Shown one piece after another: positions 54,862-62,928 of a stretch of 64,000 bases of DNA. This stretch comes from Robbsia betulipollinis. GTDB lineage: Bacteria; Pseudomonadota; Gammaproteobacteria; Burkholderiales; Burkholderiaceae. The notes beneath the pieces were generated by a model. It was not told the origin of the DNA. It did not search any database and worked only from the letters and a program-made list of their open reading frames with translations. Numbering within the stretch: position 1 is the stretch's first letter; the number at the start of each line of letters is the position of its first letter. The stretch covers positions 1 through 64,000 of the forward strand of contig NZ_JAPMXC010000011.1 of assembly GCF_026624755.1 (NCBI RefSeq). The letters are read 5' to 3'. The position numbers and the translations under genes were made by a program.

Positions 54862-56498
54862 TGTCGACTCCCGTCATGCAGGTAAGCGGTATCGGCAAGA
54901 CCTATGCCGCACCGGTGCTGGCGGGCGTCGACCTGACGCTGTTCGCCGGTGAAGTGCTCGCGCTGACCGGCGAGAACGGCGCCGGCAAGAGCACGTTGTC
55001 GAAGATCATCGGCGGGCTGGAGACGCCCACGCACGGCACCATGACCTTCAACGGCGCGCCGTTCGCGCCCGGCAGCCGCAGCAAGGCCGAGGCGCTGGGC
55101 GTGCGCATGGTGATGCAGGAGCTGAACCTGCTGCCCACGCTGACGATCGCCGAGAACCTGTTCTTCAACCAGCTGCCGTCCACGGGGCTGGGCTGGATTT
55201 CCCGCAAACGCCTGCGCCAGGCCGCCGTCGCGGCCATGGCGCGGGTGGGGCTCGACACGCTGGACCCGGACACGCCCGTCGCGGCGCTCGGCATCGGCCA
55301 TCAGCAGATGGTCGAGATCGCCCGCAATCTGATCGGCGACTGCCGCGTGCTGATCCTCGACGAGCCGACCGCGATGCTCACCGGGCGCGAGGTCGAGCTG
55401 CTGTTCGAGCAGGTCGAGCGCCTGAAACGCGATGGCGTATCGATCATCTATATCTCGCACCGGCTCGAAGAGCTGGCGCGCATTTCCAACCGGATCGCGG
55501 TGCTGCGCGACGGCAAGCTGGTCAGCGTCGGCCCCATTGCCGAGTACACGACGGACCGCCTGGTGACCCTGATGGTGGGGCGCGACATCGGCGACCGCAT
55601 CGATCTGGGCGAGCGCGATATCGGCGCGCCGATGTTCCGCGTCGAGCACATGACGCGCGGCGACGTGGTGAAGGATGTGTCCTTCGAGGTGCGGCGCGGC
55701 GAGATCTTCGGCATCAGCGGACTGATCGGCTCGGGCCGCACCGAACTGCTGCGGCTGATCTTCGGCGCCGACCGCAAGGACGCCGGCACGGTCGCGATCG
55801 GTACGCCCCCGCAACCGCGCACGATCCGCTCGCCGGTCGACGCGGTCCGTCAGGGCATCGCGCTGATCACCGAGGACCGCAAGGGCGAGGGCCTGCTGCT
55901 CACGCAGCCGGTCGCGTCGAACCTGTCGCTGAGCAATTTCGAGAAGGTCTCGCGCTTCGGCATGGTGGACGGCGGCCTCGAACAGGCGCTGTCGAAACGC
56001 CAGATCGATGCGATGAGCGTGCGCTGTTCGGGCCCGGCGCAGCCGGTGGGCGAGCTCTCCGGCGGCAATCAGCAGAAGGTGGTGATCGGCCGCTGGCTGG
56101 AGCGCGACTGCGACGTGATGCTGTTCGACGAACCCACGCGCGGCATCGACGTGGGCGCGAAGTTCGATATCTACGCGCTGCTGGGCGCCCAGGCGCGCGC
56201 CGGCAAGGCGCTGGTGGTGGTGTCGAGCGACATGCGCGAACTCATGCTGATCTGCGACCGGATCGCCGTGATGTCCGCGGGCAAGCTGGTCCGCACCTTC
56301 GCGCGCGGGGAATGGACCCAGGACAGCCTGCTCGCGGCGGCGTTCTCGGGCTATGACAAGGAAACCGCGGGGGAAACCACGGCGGAAACCGCGGCGCATG
56401 CCGTACCCGCAACCCATGCCACCGCGCAAAACACAGAAGACGCCCACGATGCGCGAGCCGCATCCCGGGGCGCACAACCGACACGAGACACACCATGA
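54858..56498 (+). CDS. rbsA: Ribose ABC transporter ATP-binding protein
   Basis: A 546-residue double ATPase. The first domain has Walker A GENGAGKST, signature-like GIGHQQMVEIARNLIG and Walker B LILDEPTAML. The second has the degenerate loop GLIGSGRTELLR, signature GELSGGNQQKVVIGRW and DVMLFDEPTRGID. This asymmetry is normal for RbsA. The C-terminus carries three 12-bp repeats (56361-56396, ETAGETTAETAA) and a long polar tail. The first of two adjacent ATGs overlaps the rbsB stop. ATGA links it to rbsC. Confidence 0.94.
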   Translation: MMSTPVMQVSGIGKTYAAPVLAGVDLTLFAGEVLALTGENGAGKSTLSKIIGGLETPTHGTMTFNGAPFAPGSRSKAEALGVRMVMQELNLLPTLTIAENLFFNQLPSTGLGWISRKRLRQAAVAAMARVGLDTLDPDTPVAALGIGHQQMVEIARNLIGDCRVLILDEPTAMLTGREVELLFEQVERLKRDGVSIIYISHRLEELARISNRIAVLRDGKLVSVGPIAEYTTDRLVTLMVGRDIGDRIDLGERDIGAPMFRVEHMTRGDVVKDVSFEVRRGEIFGISGLIGSGRTELLRLIFGADRKDAGTVAIGTPPQPRTIRSPVDAVRQGIALITEDRKGEGLLLTQPVASNLSLSNFEKVSRFGMVDGGLEQALSKRQIDAMSVRCSGPAQPVGELSGGNQQKVVIGRWLERDCDVMLFDEPTRGIDVGAKFDIYALLGAQARAGKALVVVSSDMRELMLICDRIAVMSAGKLVRTFARGEWTQDSLLAAAFSGYDKETAGETTAETAAHAVPATHATAQNTEDAHDARAASRGAQPTRDTP

Positions 56499-57535
56499 CG
56501 ATTCCTGCTGACAAGCGCGTCGACAAGCCCGCGAGCGCGCCCGACGCCGACACGACACTCGGCACCCTGGCCACGCCGCCCGTCAACGCCGGCACGCGCA
56601 TGGGCCTGAACAGCTATCTGGGTCTCGCCGGCGCGCTACTGGCGATGATCGTCCTGTTCTCCACGCTCAGTTCGCACTTTCTGACCTACGACACCTTCAT
56701 CACGATCGCGAACCAGATTCCCGATCTGGTGGTGATGGCCGTGGGCATGACCTTCGTGCTGATCATCGCCGGCATCGATCTGTCCGTCGGCTCGGTCCTG
56801 GCGCTCGCGGCCTCGGCCGTCAGCGTCGCGGCGCTGCAATGGCACTGGAGCCCGCTGCCCGCTGCGCTGGCCGGCATCGCGATCGCGGCGGCCGCCGGCA
56901 GCCTGACCGGTTTCGTCACGGTGGCCTGGCGGATTCCCTCGTTCATCGTCTCGCTGGGCGTGCTGGAAATGGCGCGCGGACTGGCGTATCAGATGACGAA
57001 TTCGCGCACCGCCTATATCGGCGACGCGTTCGACTGGCTCGCCAATCCGATCGCCTTCGGTATCTCGCCGGCCTTCATCATCGCGGTGGTCGTCATGATC
57101 GTCGCCCAGCTGGTGCTGACCCGCACGGTGTTCGGCCGCTATCTGATCGGCATCGGCACCAACGAGGAAGCGGTGCGCCTGGCCGGCATCGACCCGCGCC
57201 CCTACAAGGTCATCGTGTTCTCGCTGATGGGCGCGCTCGCCGGTCTCGCGGCGCTGTTCCAGGTGTCGCGCCTGGAAGCGGCGGACCCGAACGCCGGCGC
57301 CGGCAGCGAGCTGCAGGTGATCGCGGCGGTGGTGATCGGCGGCACCAGCCTGATGGGCGGACGCGGTTCGGTCATCAGCACCTTCTTCGGCGTGTTGATC
57401 ATCTCCGTGCTGGCCGCCGGACTCGCGCAGATCGGCGCCAACGAACCGACCAAGCGCATCATCACCGGCGCGGTCATCGTGGTGGCGGTGGTGCTCGACA
57501 CCTATCGCAGCCATCGCGCGAAACGGCGCGCCTGA
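56495..57535 (+). CDS. rbsC: Ribose ABC transporter permease
   Basis: A 346-residue inner-membrane permease of the BPD-2 family with about ten helices. Signs are MAVGMTFVLIIAGIDLSVGS, VTVAWRIPSFIVSLGVLEMA, IGTNEEAVRLAGI in the ATPase-contact loop, and GSELQVIAAVVIGGTSLMGG. It forms the channel with a second copy of itself. The start overlaps the rbsA stop by ATGA. A 55-bp gap then separates it from the regulator gene. Confidence 0.95.
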   Translation: MTIPADKRVDKPASAPDADTTLGTLATPPVNAGTRMGLNSYLGLAGALLAMIVLFSTLSSHFLTYDTFITIANQIPDLVVMAVGMTFVLIIAGIDLSVGSVLALAASAVSVAALQWHWSPLPAALAGIAIAAAAGSLTGFVTVAWRIPSFIVSLGVLEMARGLAYQMTNSRTAYIGDAFDWLANPIAFGISPAFIIAVVVMIVAQLVLTRTVFGRYLIGIGTNEEAVRLAGIDPRPYKVIVFSLMGALAGLAALFQVSRLEAADPNAGAGSELQVIAAVVIGGTSLMGGRGSVISTFFGVLIISVLAAGLAQIGANEPTKRIITGAVIVVAVVLDTYRSHRAKRRA

Positions 57536-57590
57536 GCGCGGCGTTCGCCCGCCCGCGTCCACGTCCGCACGCCCGTCACCGGCCGAGACC

Positions 57591-58601
57591 ATGTCCACGA
57601 TCCGAGACGTCGCCGCGCTCGCCGGTGTGTCGTACACGACCGTGTCGCATGTCGTGAACAACACCCGCCCGGTGCGCGCGGAGAAACGCGAGCGGGTGCT
57701 GGCGGCCATCGCCGAACTGCATTTCGTGCCGTCGGCGGTCGCGCGCTCGCTCAAGGCGCGCGCGACGGCCACCATCGGTCTGCTCGTGCCCAGCAATACC
57801 AACCCCTACTTCGCGGAAATCGCGCGTGGCATCGAGGGCCATCTGCGGCGCCACGGCTACTGCGTGTTCCTCTGCAATTCGGACAACGATATCGCCACGC
57901 AATACGCGTATCTGCGCGTGCTGCATGAAAAACGCATCGACGGCCTGATCGTCGCCTCGGCCGGCGACGACGTCCGGATGGCGCGGGCGCTGAGTCAGTC
58001 CGGCGTGCCGGTGGTGATGATCGACCGGCCGATCGCCGGCGTTGCCGCGGACCTCGTGCAGACCGATCACGAAGCCGGCGGCGCGATCGCCACCCGTCAT
58101 TTGCTGGCGCTGGGCCATACCCGCGTCGGCTGCATCGCCGGCTCGGCGAGCGCCGGCGGCATCAGCGCCAGCCGCGTCGCGGGGTTCCGGCGGGCGATGG
58201 CCGAGCACGGCGTGCCGGTGGCGGAGAACGCGATCGTCGAAGCCGATTTTTCCAGCCCGGGCGGCCGGATGGCGGCCAGCACGCTGTTCGACACGTTCGC
58301 GCCCAGCGCGATCTTCGCCGGCAACGACCTGATGGCCATCGGCGCGCTGCGCGCCGCCGCCGAGCGTGGCATCCGGGTGCCCGCGGACTGCTCGATCGTC
58401 GGGTTCGACGATATCGAGATGAGCCGCTACGTCTACCCCGCGCTGTCGACGGTCGGCCAGGCGATCCTGCGTCTGGGCGAAACCGCGGCCAGCCGTTTGC
58501 TGGACCGCATCAACGGCGTGACGACCGGCGCACCCTGTCAGCAGCCGGTCGCACCCCGCCTGCTGGTGCGCGAGTCGTGCGGGCGCCCCCTCCTCCAATG
58601 A
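57591..58601 (+). CDS. rbsR: LacI-family repressor of the ribose operon
   Basis: A 336-residue regulator with an N-terminal LacI helix-turn-helix (TIRDVAALAGVSYTTVSHVV), hinge helix (SAVARSLKARAT) and a ribose-binding-type domain (TIGLLVPSNTNPYFAEIARG, HLLALGHTRVGCIAG, IFAGNDLMAIGALRAAAERG, FDDIEMSRYVYPALSTV). It should bind the dyad at the operon promoter and release it with ribose. Here rbsR lies between rbsC and rbsK, an order different from rbsDACBKR of E. coli. It overlaps rbsK by ATGA. Confidence 0.93.
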   Translation: MSTIRDVAALAGVSYTTVSHVVNNTRPVRAEKRERVLAAIAELHFVPSAVARSLKARATATIGLLVPSNTNPYFAEIARGIEGHLRRHGYCVFLCNSDNDIATQYAYLRVLHEKRIDGLIVASAGDDVRMARALSQSGVPVVMIDRPIAGVAADLVQTDHEAGGAIATRHLLALGHTRVGCIAGSASAGGISASRVAGFRRAMAEHGVPVAENAIVEADFSSPGGRMAASTLFDTFAPSAIFAGNDLMAIGALRAAAERGIRVPADCSIVGFDDIEMSRYVYPALSTVGQAILRLGETAASRLLDRINGVTTGAPCQQPVAPRLLVRESCGRPLLQ

Positions 58602-59599
58602 ATCTTTTCGCAAGGACCCCCGTGGAAGCTCGAACCGGTCGTGTCGCCGTCATAGGCAGTCTCAATATGGATCTGGTGGTGCGCGCGCCGCGCCTGCCGC
58701 AGCCCGGCGAAACGCTCGCCGGCACCGCGTTCGATCAGGTGCCCGGCGGCAAGGGCGCGAATCAGGCCGTCGCCGCGGCACGGCTCGGCGCGCAGGTCGG
58801 CATGCTCGGGCGTCTCGGCCAGGACGCCAACGGCACGCAACTGCTCCAGGCGATGCAGGACGAAGGGATCGACTGCAGCCGCATCGGGCGCGACGCGACG
58901 CACCCCACCGGGGTCGCGCTGATCGTCGTCGACGACGCCAGCCAGAACACCATCGTCATCATCGCCGGCAGCAACGGCGCGCTGGATACCGCGGCGGTGG
59001 AGGCGCACGCCGACCTGATCGCCCAGGCCGACGTGGTGGTCTGCCAGCTGGAGGTGCCCGAAGCGACGGTGCTCGCCGCGCTGCGCCGCGCGCATGCGCT
59101 GGGACGCACGGTCATATTGAATCCCGCCCCCGTCACCGGGCCGCTGCCGCAGGGCTGGCTCGAGAACGTCGATTTCCTGGTGCCGAACGAGGTGGAGGCC
59201 GCGGCGCTCTCCGGCGTCGCCGTCGACTCCCCGGACAGCGCGCGGCGCGCGGCGCGGGTGCTGCAGCAGCAGGGCGCGCGGCATGTGCTGATCACGCTCG
59301 GCGGCCAGGGGGTGTTCCTGCTGCCGCCCGCAGACGCCGCGGGGAACAAGGGCATCGACGACGACACGCGCGGCACCCACTATCCCGCGCGCCGGGTCGC
59401 CGCGGTCGATACGACGGCGGCCGGCGACACCTTCATCGGCGGTTTCGCGGCGGCGCTGGCCGCGGGCCGGCCGCTCGACGAAGCGGTCCGCTTCGGTCAG
59501 GCCGCCGCCGCCCTATCGGTGACCCGCGCAGGCGCCCAGCCGTCGATCCCGTATTTTTCCGAAATCCAGCCTGACGCGCCGCAGACCTCCGCACCATGA
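58598..59599 (+). CDS. rbsK: Ribokinase
   Basis: The 333-residue pfkB-type kinase phosphorylates ribose to ribose-5-phosphate. Motifs are GSLNMDLVVRAPRLPQPGET, VPGGKGANQAVAAARLG, ILNPAPVTG, FLVPNEVEAAAL and the anion-hole/catalytic DTTAAGDTFIGGFAAAL, with catalytic Asp in AAGD. The Ala in TAAGD is common in ribokinases. The ATG overlaps the rbsR stop, but a GTG at 58622 with AAGGA before it may be the main start. Its stop overlaps rbsD by ATGA. Confidence 0.94.
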   Translation: MNLFARTPVEARTGRVAVIGSLNMDLVVRAPRLPQPGETLAGTAFDQVPGGKGANQAVAAARLGAQVGMLGRLGQDANGTQLLQAMQDEGIDCSRIGRDATHPTGVALIVVDDASQNTIVIIAGSNGALDTAAVEAHADLIAQADVVVCQLEVPEATVLAALRRAHALGRTVILNPAPVTGPLPQGWLENVDFLVPNEVEAAALSGVAVDSPDSARRAARVLQQQGARHVLITLGGQGVFLLPPADAAGNKGIDDDTRGTHYPARRVAAVDTTAAGDTFIGGFAAALAAGRPLDEAVRFGQAAAALSVTRAGAQPSIPYFSEIQPDAPQTSAP

Positions 59600-59994
59600 A
59601 AAAAACCCCCTTGTTGAACGCCGCGCTATCGCGTCTGGTCGCCACGCTCGGCCACGGCGACATGGTGCTGGTCGCCGATGCCGGCATGCCCGCACCGCAC
59701 GGCACCGCGGTCGAGGTGATCGATCTGGCGCTCACGCCCGGCACGCCGGACATCGCCACGACGCTGCGCGTGTTGCTCGCCGAAATGCAGGTCGAATCGC
59801 ATGTGATCGCGAGCGAGACGCTGGCGCGCGGCGATGCCTGGCTCGAAGGTCTGTCGGCCGAGGCGATCGGCACGCGCCGGGAGGTTTCGCACGAGGCGCT
59901 GAAACAACTGTCGCACCGCGCGCGCGCGGTCGTGCGCACGGGCGAATGCACGCCCTACGCGAACCTGATGCTGGTCGCCGGCGTGACTTTCTGA
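59596..59994 (+). CDS. rbsD: D-ribose pyranase
   Basis: A 132-residue decameric enzyme that converts beta-pyranose to furanose ribose, the form used by ribokinase. The catalytic His20 is in LVATLGHGDMVLVADAGMP. Other family parts are GTAVEVIDLALTPGTP and the C-terminal VRTGECTPYANLMLVAGVTF. It is the last gene of the operon and is coupled to rbsK by an ATGA overlap. A convergent pseudogene begins 7 bp later. Confidence 0.95.
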   Translation: MKKTPLLNAALSRLVATLGHGDMVLVADAGMPAPHGTAVEVIDLALTPGTPDIATTLRVLLAEMQVESHVIASETLARGDAWLEGLSAEAIGTRREVSHEALKQLSHRARAVVRTGECTPYANLMLVAGVTF

Positions 59995-60001
59995 TGACCG
60001 C

Positions 60002-60547
60002 TCAGGCGCGCTGACGGGGCGCTTCCGCGCGCCTCCCCGGCACGCGGCGCCGTGCGCAGGAAACGCGCAGCGCCTGCGCCGCGGCCGGCCAGCCGCGCTG
60101 GCGCGACCAGATGATGCCGACATCCATCGTCGGCACGTTTTCCGCGAGCGGCCGCCGGACGATCCGCGCGCCTTCGAGCGACCACGACCGGTAGACCAGG
60201 TCCGACAGAATCGTCACGCCGCTGCCCAGCGCCACCATGCTGCGAATCCCCTCGATCGATTTGCTCTGGAACCGTATCGACGGCGTCAGCCCGTGCTGCG
60301 TCCAATAGCGGCTCGCCGTCTGGACATGCTCGTCCATGTCGAGCATCGGGAAGGCATGTCGGACAACCTCGGCGAGCGTCACGCGCTCCACGACGGCCAG
60401 CGGGTGGCCGGCCGAAATCGTGTCCGTCAGGCGGGTCCTGACGCTGCTGACCTGGCCCGCGGCGACATTGCCGTTCGTACCGGCCATCCGGTAAGCGCGC
60501 GCTCCAGCCGCGCAAGCCCGCGCCGCGGCCCGGCCCGCCCCATTCAT
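60002..60547 (-). pseudogene. LysR-type regulator, 5' half missing
   Basis: The readable part is the C-terminal half of a LysR effector domain: ISAGHPLAVVERVTLAEVVR, HGLTPSIRFQSKSIEGIRSM, VALGSGVTILSDLVYRSWSL and IVRRPLAENVPTMDVGIIWS. The helix-turn-helix and about the first 150 residues are absent. Homology stops near 60460, and upstream sequence becomes vapC. No other part of the gene is found on the far side of vapBC up to 61380, so the 5' half has been deleted and not only interrupted. It cannot bind DNA and is probably dead. Confidence 0.8.
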
Positions 60548-60942
60548 GCCAGAAGACGCGCGGCCTTGCCCTGGGCTGCCAGGCGCATGACCGCCTTCTT
60601 GTCGAATGACGCGAACGCTTCACCGCCCAGCCATCGCCCCTCATACGCAATCACGCCGTCGGCGAAGTCCCCTCCCGCATCCAGCAGTGCAAGCCCGGCT
60701 TCGACGGCGGGAAGATTCACCACGACATTGGCGGCCTGGGTTAGGCGTCGAATGGCTTCGGCAATCTCATCGGAGGCAACCTTGTAACCCCTTGAAAGTA
60801 CCCATACCAGTTCGCATAGCGATGGCAGTGCGATCGCGACAAGGTCGGCCGCCGCCAGTTCCGCTTGTGCAAGCGCGCTTTGCTCTTCGTCGTCGCCGAT
60901 CATTGCGCGCACAAGGACGTTCGTGTCGGCCGTGATCTTCAT
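60544..60942 (-). CDS. vapC: VapC-type PIN-domain toxin
   Basis: A 132-residue PIN ribonuclease. Acidic metal-binding residues are visible: Asp6 (TADTN), Glu44 (LPSLCELVW), Asp92 and Asp95 (GGDFADGVIA), and Asp114 (FASFDKKA). VapC toxins cut tRNA or rRNA until held by VapB. It overlaps vapB by ATGA. GC content is lower than in flanking genes, and its stop lies in the broken LysR reading region, which suggests horizontal arrival. The target is unknown. Confidence 0.9.
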   Translation of the reverse strand: MKITADTNVLVRAMIGDDEEQSALAQAELAAADLVAIALPSLCELVWVLSRGYKVASDEIAEAIRRLTQAANVVVNLPAVEAGLALLDAGGDFADGVIAYEGRWLGGEAFASFDKKAVMRLAAQGKAARLLA

Positions 60943-61190
60943 CGCTCGCCGGCCCAGCCCTTCGCCGCCACGTCGTTCATGTCATCGATCGACAGCGCGG
61001 GCCGGTTCTCTCTTTTCAGGAGATTGAAAACCGCACTGATTGGCTCGCTGGCATGTACGGCGCTTACCACCACCCTGCCATCGGGCAGCTTATCGACCGA
61101 AATACGCTGGCCTGCCCGAACGCCCAGATGGTCGAGAACATCCTTACGCAAGGTAACCTGTCCTTTCGATGTCACGGTCAATGTACCCAT
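60939..61190 (-). CDS. vapB: VapB-type AbrB-fold antitoxin
   Basis: The 83-residue protein has an AbrB/SpoVT swapped-hairpin DNA-binding domain (TLTVTSKGQVTLRKDVLDHL, RISVDKLPDGRVVVS) and a C-terminal toxin-binding tail (RPALSIDDMNDVAAKGWAGE). I start at the ATG at 61190, which has GGGGGA nearby. An ATG at 61211 is inside the operator and less likely. VapB neutralises VapC and, with it, represses the operon through the dyad upstream. Confidence 0.9.
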   Translation of the reverse strand: MGTLTVTSKGQVTLRKDVLDHLGVRAGQRISVDKLPDGRVVVSAVHASEPISAVFNLLKRENRPALSIDDMNDVAAKGWAGER

Positions 61191-61203
61191 CGATTCCCCC
61201 GAA

Positions 61204-61248
61204 AAATTCATTGTAAGGCATTTTAGCCTTACAATGAATTTACCGCAA
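61204..61248 (-). promoter_or_regulatory. vapBC promoter inside a perfect 16-bp inverted repeat
   Basis: AAATTCATTGTAAGGC and GCCTTACAATGAATTT (61204-61219, 61226-61241) are perfect inverted repeats separated by six bases. Read on the minus strand, those six bases are TAAAAT, a good -10 box, and TTGCGG lies 17 bp upstream (61243-61248) as a -35 box. RNA polymerase would therefore have to bind across the dyad. This is the expected layout for autorepression by VapBC. Confidence 0.85.
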
Positions 61249-61305
61249 TCCAGCTGGTACCGGCCCCCACGGGGAACCGCAACATGTCCTCAGCCAAAAT
61301 GAAAA

Positions 61306-61335
61306 TCGGACCCGTGCCATAGGCAACGGGTCCGA
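61306..61335 (-). terminator. Rho-independent terminator of the CsbD-like gene
   Basis: TCGGACCCGTTGCC pairs with GGCACGGGTCCGA (one bulged base) around a three-base loop. On the minus strand the stem is followed by TTTTCATTTT. It lies about 50 bp after the CsbD-like stop and would also separate that gene from vapBC. Confidence 0.7.
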
Positions 61336-61386
61336 CCTCGATACCGGAGTTTCCGGCATCGCCTCACATGCGCGGCGGGCGCAACT

Positions 61387-61695
61387 TCAATAACGATCCG
61401 ATCCGCCCTTCGCCACCAGCATGCCCAGCGCGAATGCCGCCAGGCCCACGACGGCCAGCGTCGCGAGGGGATTCTCGGCAGTCGTGCCGCGCAGCTGTTC
61501 GGCCGCCTGACCATAGACTTCCTGCGCCTTGCCACCCAGCTGCTGCGCCTTGCCACTCAACTGACGTGCCTTGCCGGCCAGCTGCGTGCTCGCATCGCCC
61601 GCAAAGTCACCCACGGTGTCCTGCACCTTGCCCACGGTATCCTGCACCTTGCCTGCCACGTTTTGCGCCATGCCCGTTACTGTTTTGCTGTCCAT
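61387..61695 (-). CDS. CsbD-like stress protein with membrane tail
   Basis: The 102-residue protein has repeated heptads KVQDTVG (two copies, from 21-bp repeats near 61612-61653) and KAQQLGG-type units typical of CsbD/UPF0337 proteins, then a C-terminal hydrophobic segment (LATLAVVGLAAFALGMLVAK). Such proteins accumulate under general, osmotic or envelope stress, with unknown function. GGAGC precedes the ATG. It is followed by a clear terminator. Confidence 0.8.
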   Translation of the reverse strand: MDSKTVTGMAQNVAGKVQDTVGKVQDTVGDFAGDASTQLAGKARQLSGKAQQLGGKAQEVYGQAAEQLRGTTAENPLATLAVVGLAAFALGMLVAKGGSDRY

Positions 61696-61794
61696 GCGAA
61701 GCTCCTTTTTGGAATTTTTTGAAAAGACGACGCAGCTCCCGCAGGCCCACGCCGCCGATCGTTCTTACGCTTGCCGCCTGCCGCGATCGCGAGA

Positions 61795-61869
61795 TCAGTG
61801 CAGGAAGAAATACAGGATCACCAGGACGATAACCGGTACGCCGAGCAGCCAGCCGATGAAATAAGGCAT
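61795..61869 (-). CDS. 24-residue membrane microprotein
   Basis: GGAGAAC and an ATG seven bases from the core of the ribosome site open a 24-codon frame: MPYFIGWLLGVPVIVLVILY followed by FFLH and a stop. It is one hydrophobic helix. Many stress-linked loci in betaproteobacteria carry such tiny membrane proteins. Its position between the CsbD-like gene and a membrane protein on the same strand suggests a shared stress response. I recognise no named family. Confidence 0.6.
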   Translation of the reverse strand: MPYFIGWLLGVPVIVLVILYFFLH

Positions 61870-61914
61870 TTTGTTCTCCTTCAGACCTGTTTTGAATTCA
61901 ATGCTGCGGATCGA

Positions 61915-62631
61915 TCAACGGATCCGATCGCCCGTGGCGACGGTGCGGGCACGGCCGTTCGCCAGATCGGTGTCGTTCAGTGCACCGCCACCGCCTTCCT
62001 CGAACGGGGGCTGGTGACGAAAGCCCATGCTGCCCGAGACGATCGAGATGATCAGACCCACGATCAGTGCCGCGAACGAATACCACGAAGCACGTGCCAC
62101 GCTGCGTGCCGCCGTATCGGCCGTCTGACGCGTGTCCTGGTCCGCCTGCGGGCTCGAAGCTTCCGAGGCGGCCGAGGCCACTGCGCTCTGCACCTGCTGC
62201 GTGATCGATGCGGCCGTCGAATTATTGGTCAGCGACGGGTCGTTCGATGCCACCGTGGCGCTCGTTGCCGCCACGCTGCCCGCGGCGCTGATCGCGCTGC
62301 CCACCAACGACGTCATGCCGAAAGCCACGACGAGGATCATCACCGCCCAGGCCAGCAAGCCGTGCAGCCATCCCAGCACGGGCGCGCAACGGCCCGCGAA
62401 GTACGAACCCACCAGTACGGCAATGACGGTCGTGACGATCACCCACACGCCCGAGCCGAAGCCGAAGTGGTGCATGGGGTTTTGCTGGGTGAGAGGCGAG
62501 ATCAGCGAGGCGCCGACCGCCATGCCGAGGACGCTGAGGATGACGTAGGCGATCAGCGAGAGAATGACCCCGGCGATCACGGCACCCCACGACACGCGTG
62601 GGAGTCCATCTTGGGTAGTGAGCAGGCGCAT
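61915..62631 (-). CDS. Four-helix membrane protein (PhnA/YrzE-like)
   Basis: A 238-residue inner-membrane protein. Helices are visible at VSWGAVIAGVILSLIAYVIL, GSGVWVIVTTVIAVLVGSYF, LLAWAVMILVVAFGMTSLVG and WYSFAALIVGLIISIVSGSM. A long Ser/Ala/Thr-rich loop (ATSATVASNDPSLTNNSTAA) lies between helices three and four and is probably periplasmic. I start at MRLLTTQDG because the upstream frame has no hydrophobic or conserved sequence. The function of this family is unknown. It is next to CsbD-like and microprotein genes on the same strand. Confidence 0.75.
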   Translation of the reverse strand: MRLLTTQDGLPRVSWGAVIAGVILSLIAYVILSVLGMAVGASLISPLTQQNPMHHFGFGSGVWVIVTTVIAVLVGSYFAGRCAPVLGWLHGLLAWAVMILVVAFGMTSLVGSAISAAGSVAATSATVASNDPSLTNNSTAASITQQVQSAVASAASEASSPQADQDTRQTADTAARSVARASWYSFAALIVGLIISIVSGSMGFRHQPPFEEGGGGALNDTDLANGRARTVATGDRIR

Positions 62632-62928
62632 TATTTTCGACGTCCAGTTTTTAAGTATTCGATTACCGCGCGGCGGCGGTTCCGGGCACACCCCTTTTCC
62701 AAGCACGTTCCGTACCTGCCTGGCGCGATAAGACGCGACGCAACGCGATCTGCGCTTGATCCACGGTCCGAATCATGCCATCTCGAACAGCGATGGCGGC
62801 ACGCCGGCCACCTGTTTTCAGCGAAACCCGACTTTGCCGGATCGTCTAGCCACATACGCACTGGTTGTCCTCAAGGTTTTACGGTAGCGGTCGTTAAGAA
62901 GGGTCAATAAACAATTCGACCGATTGCC

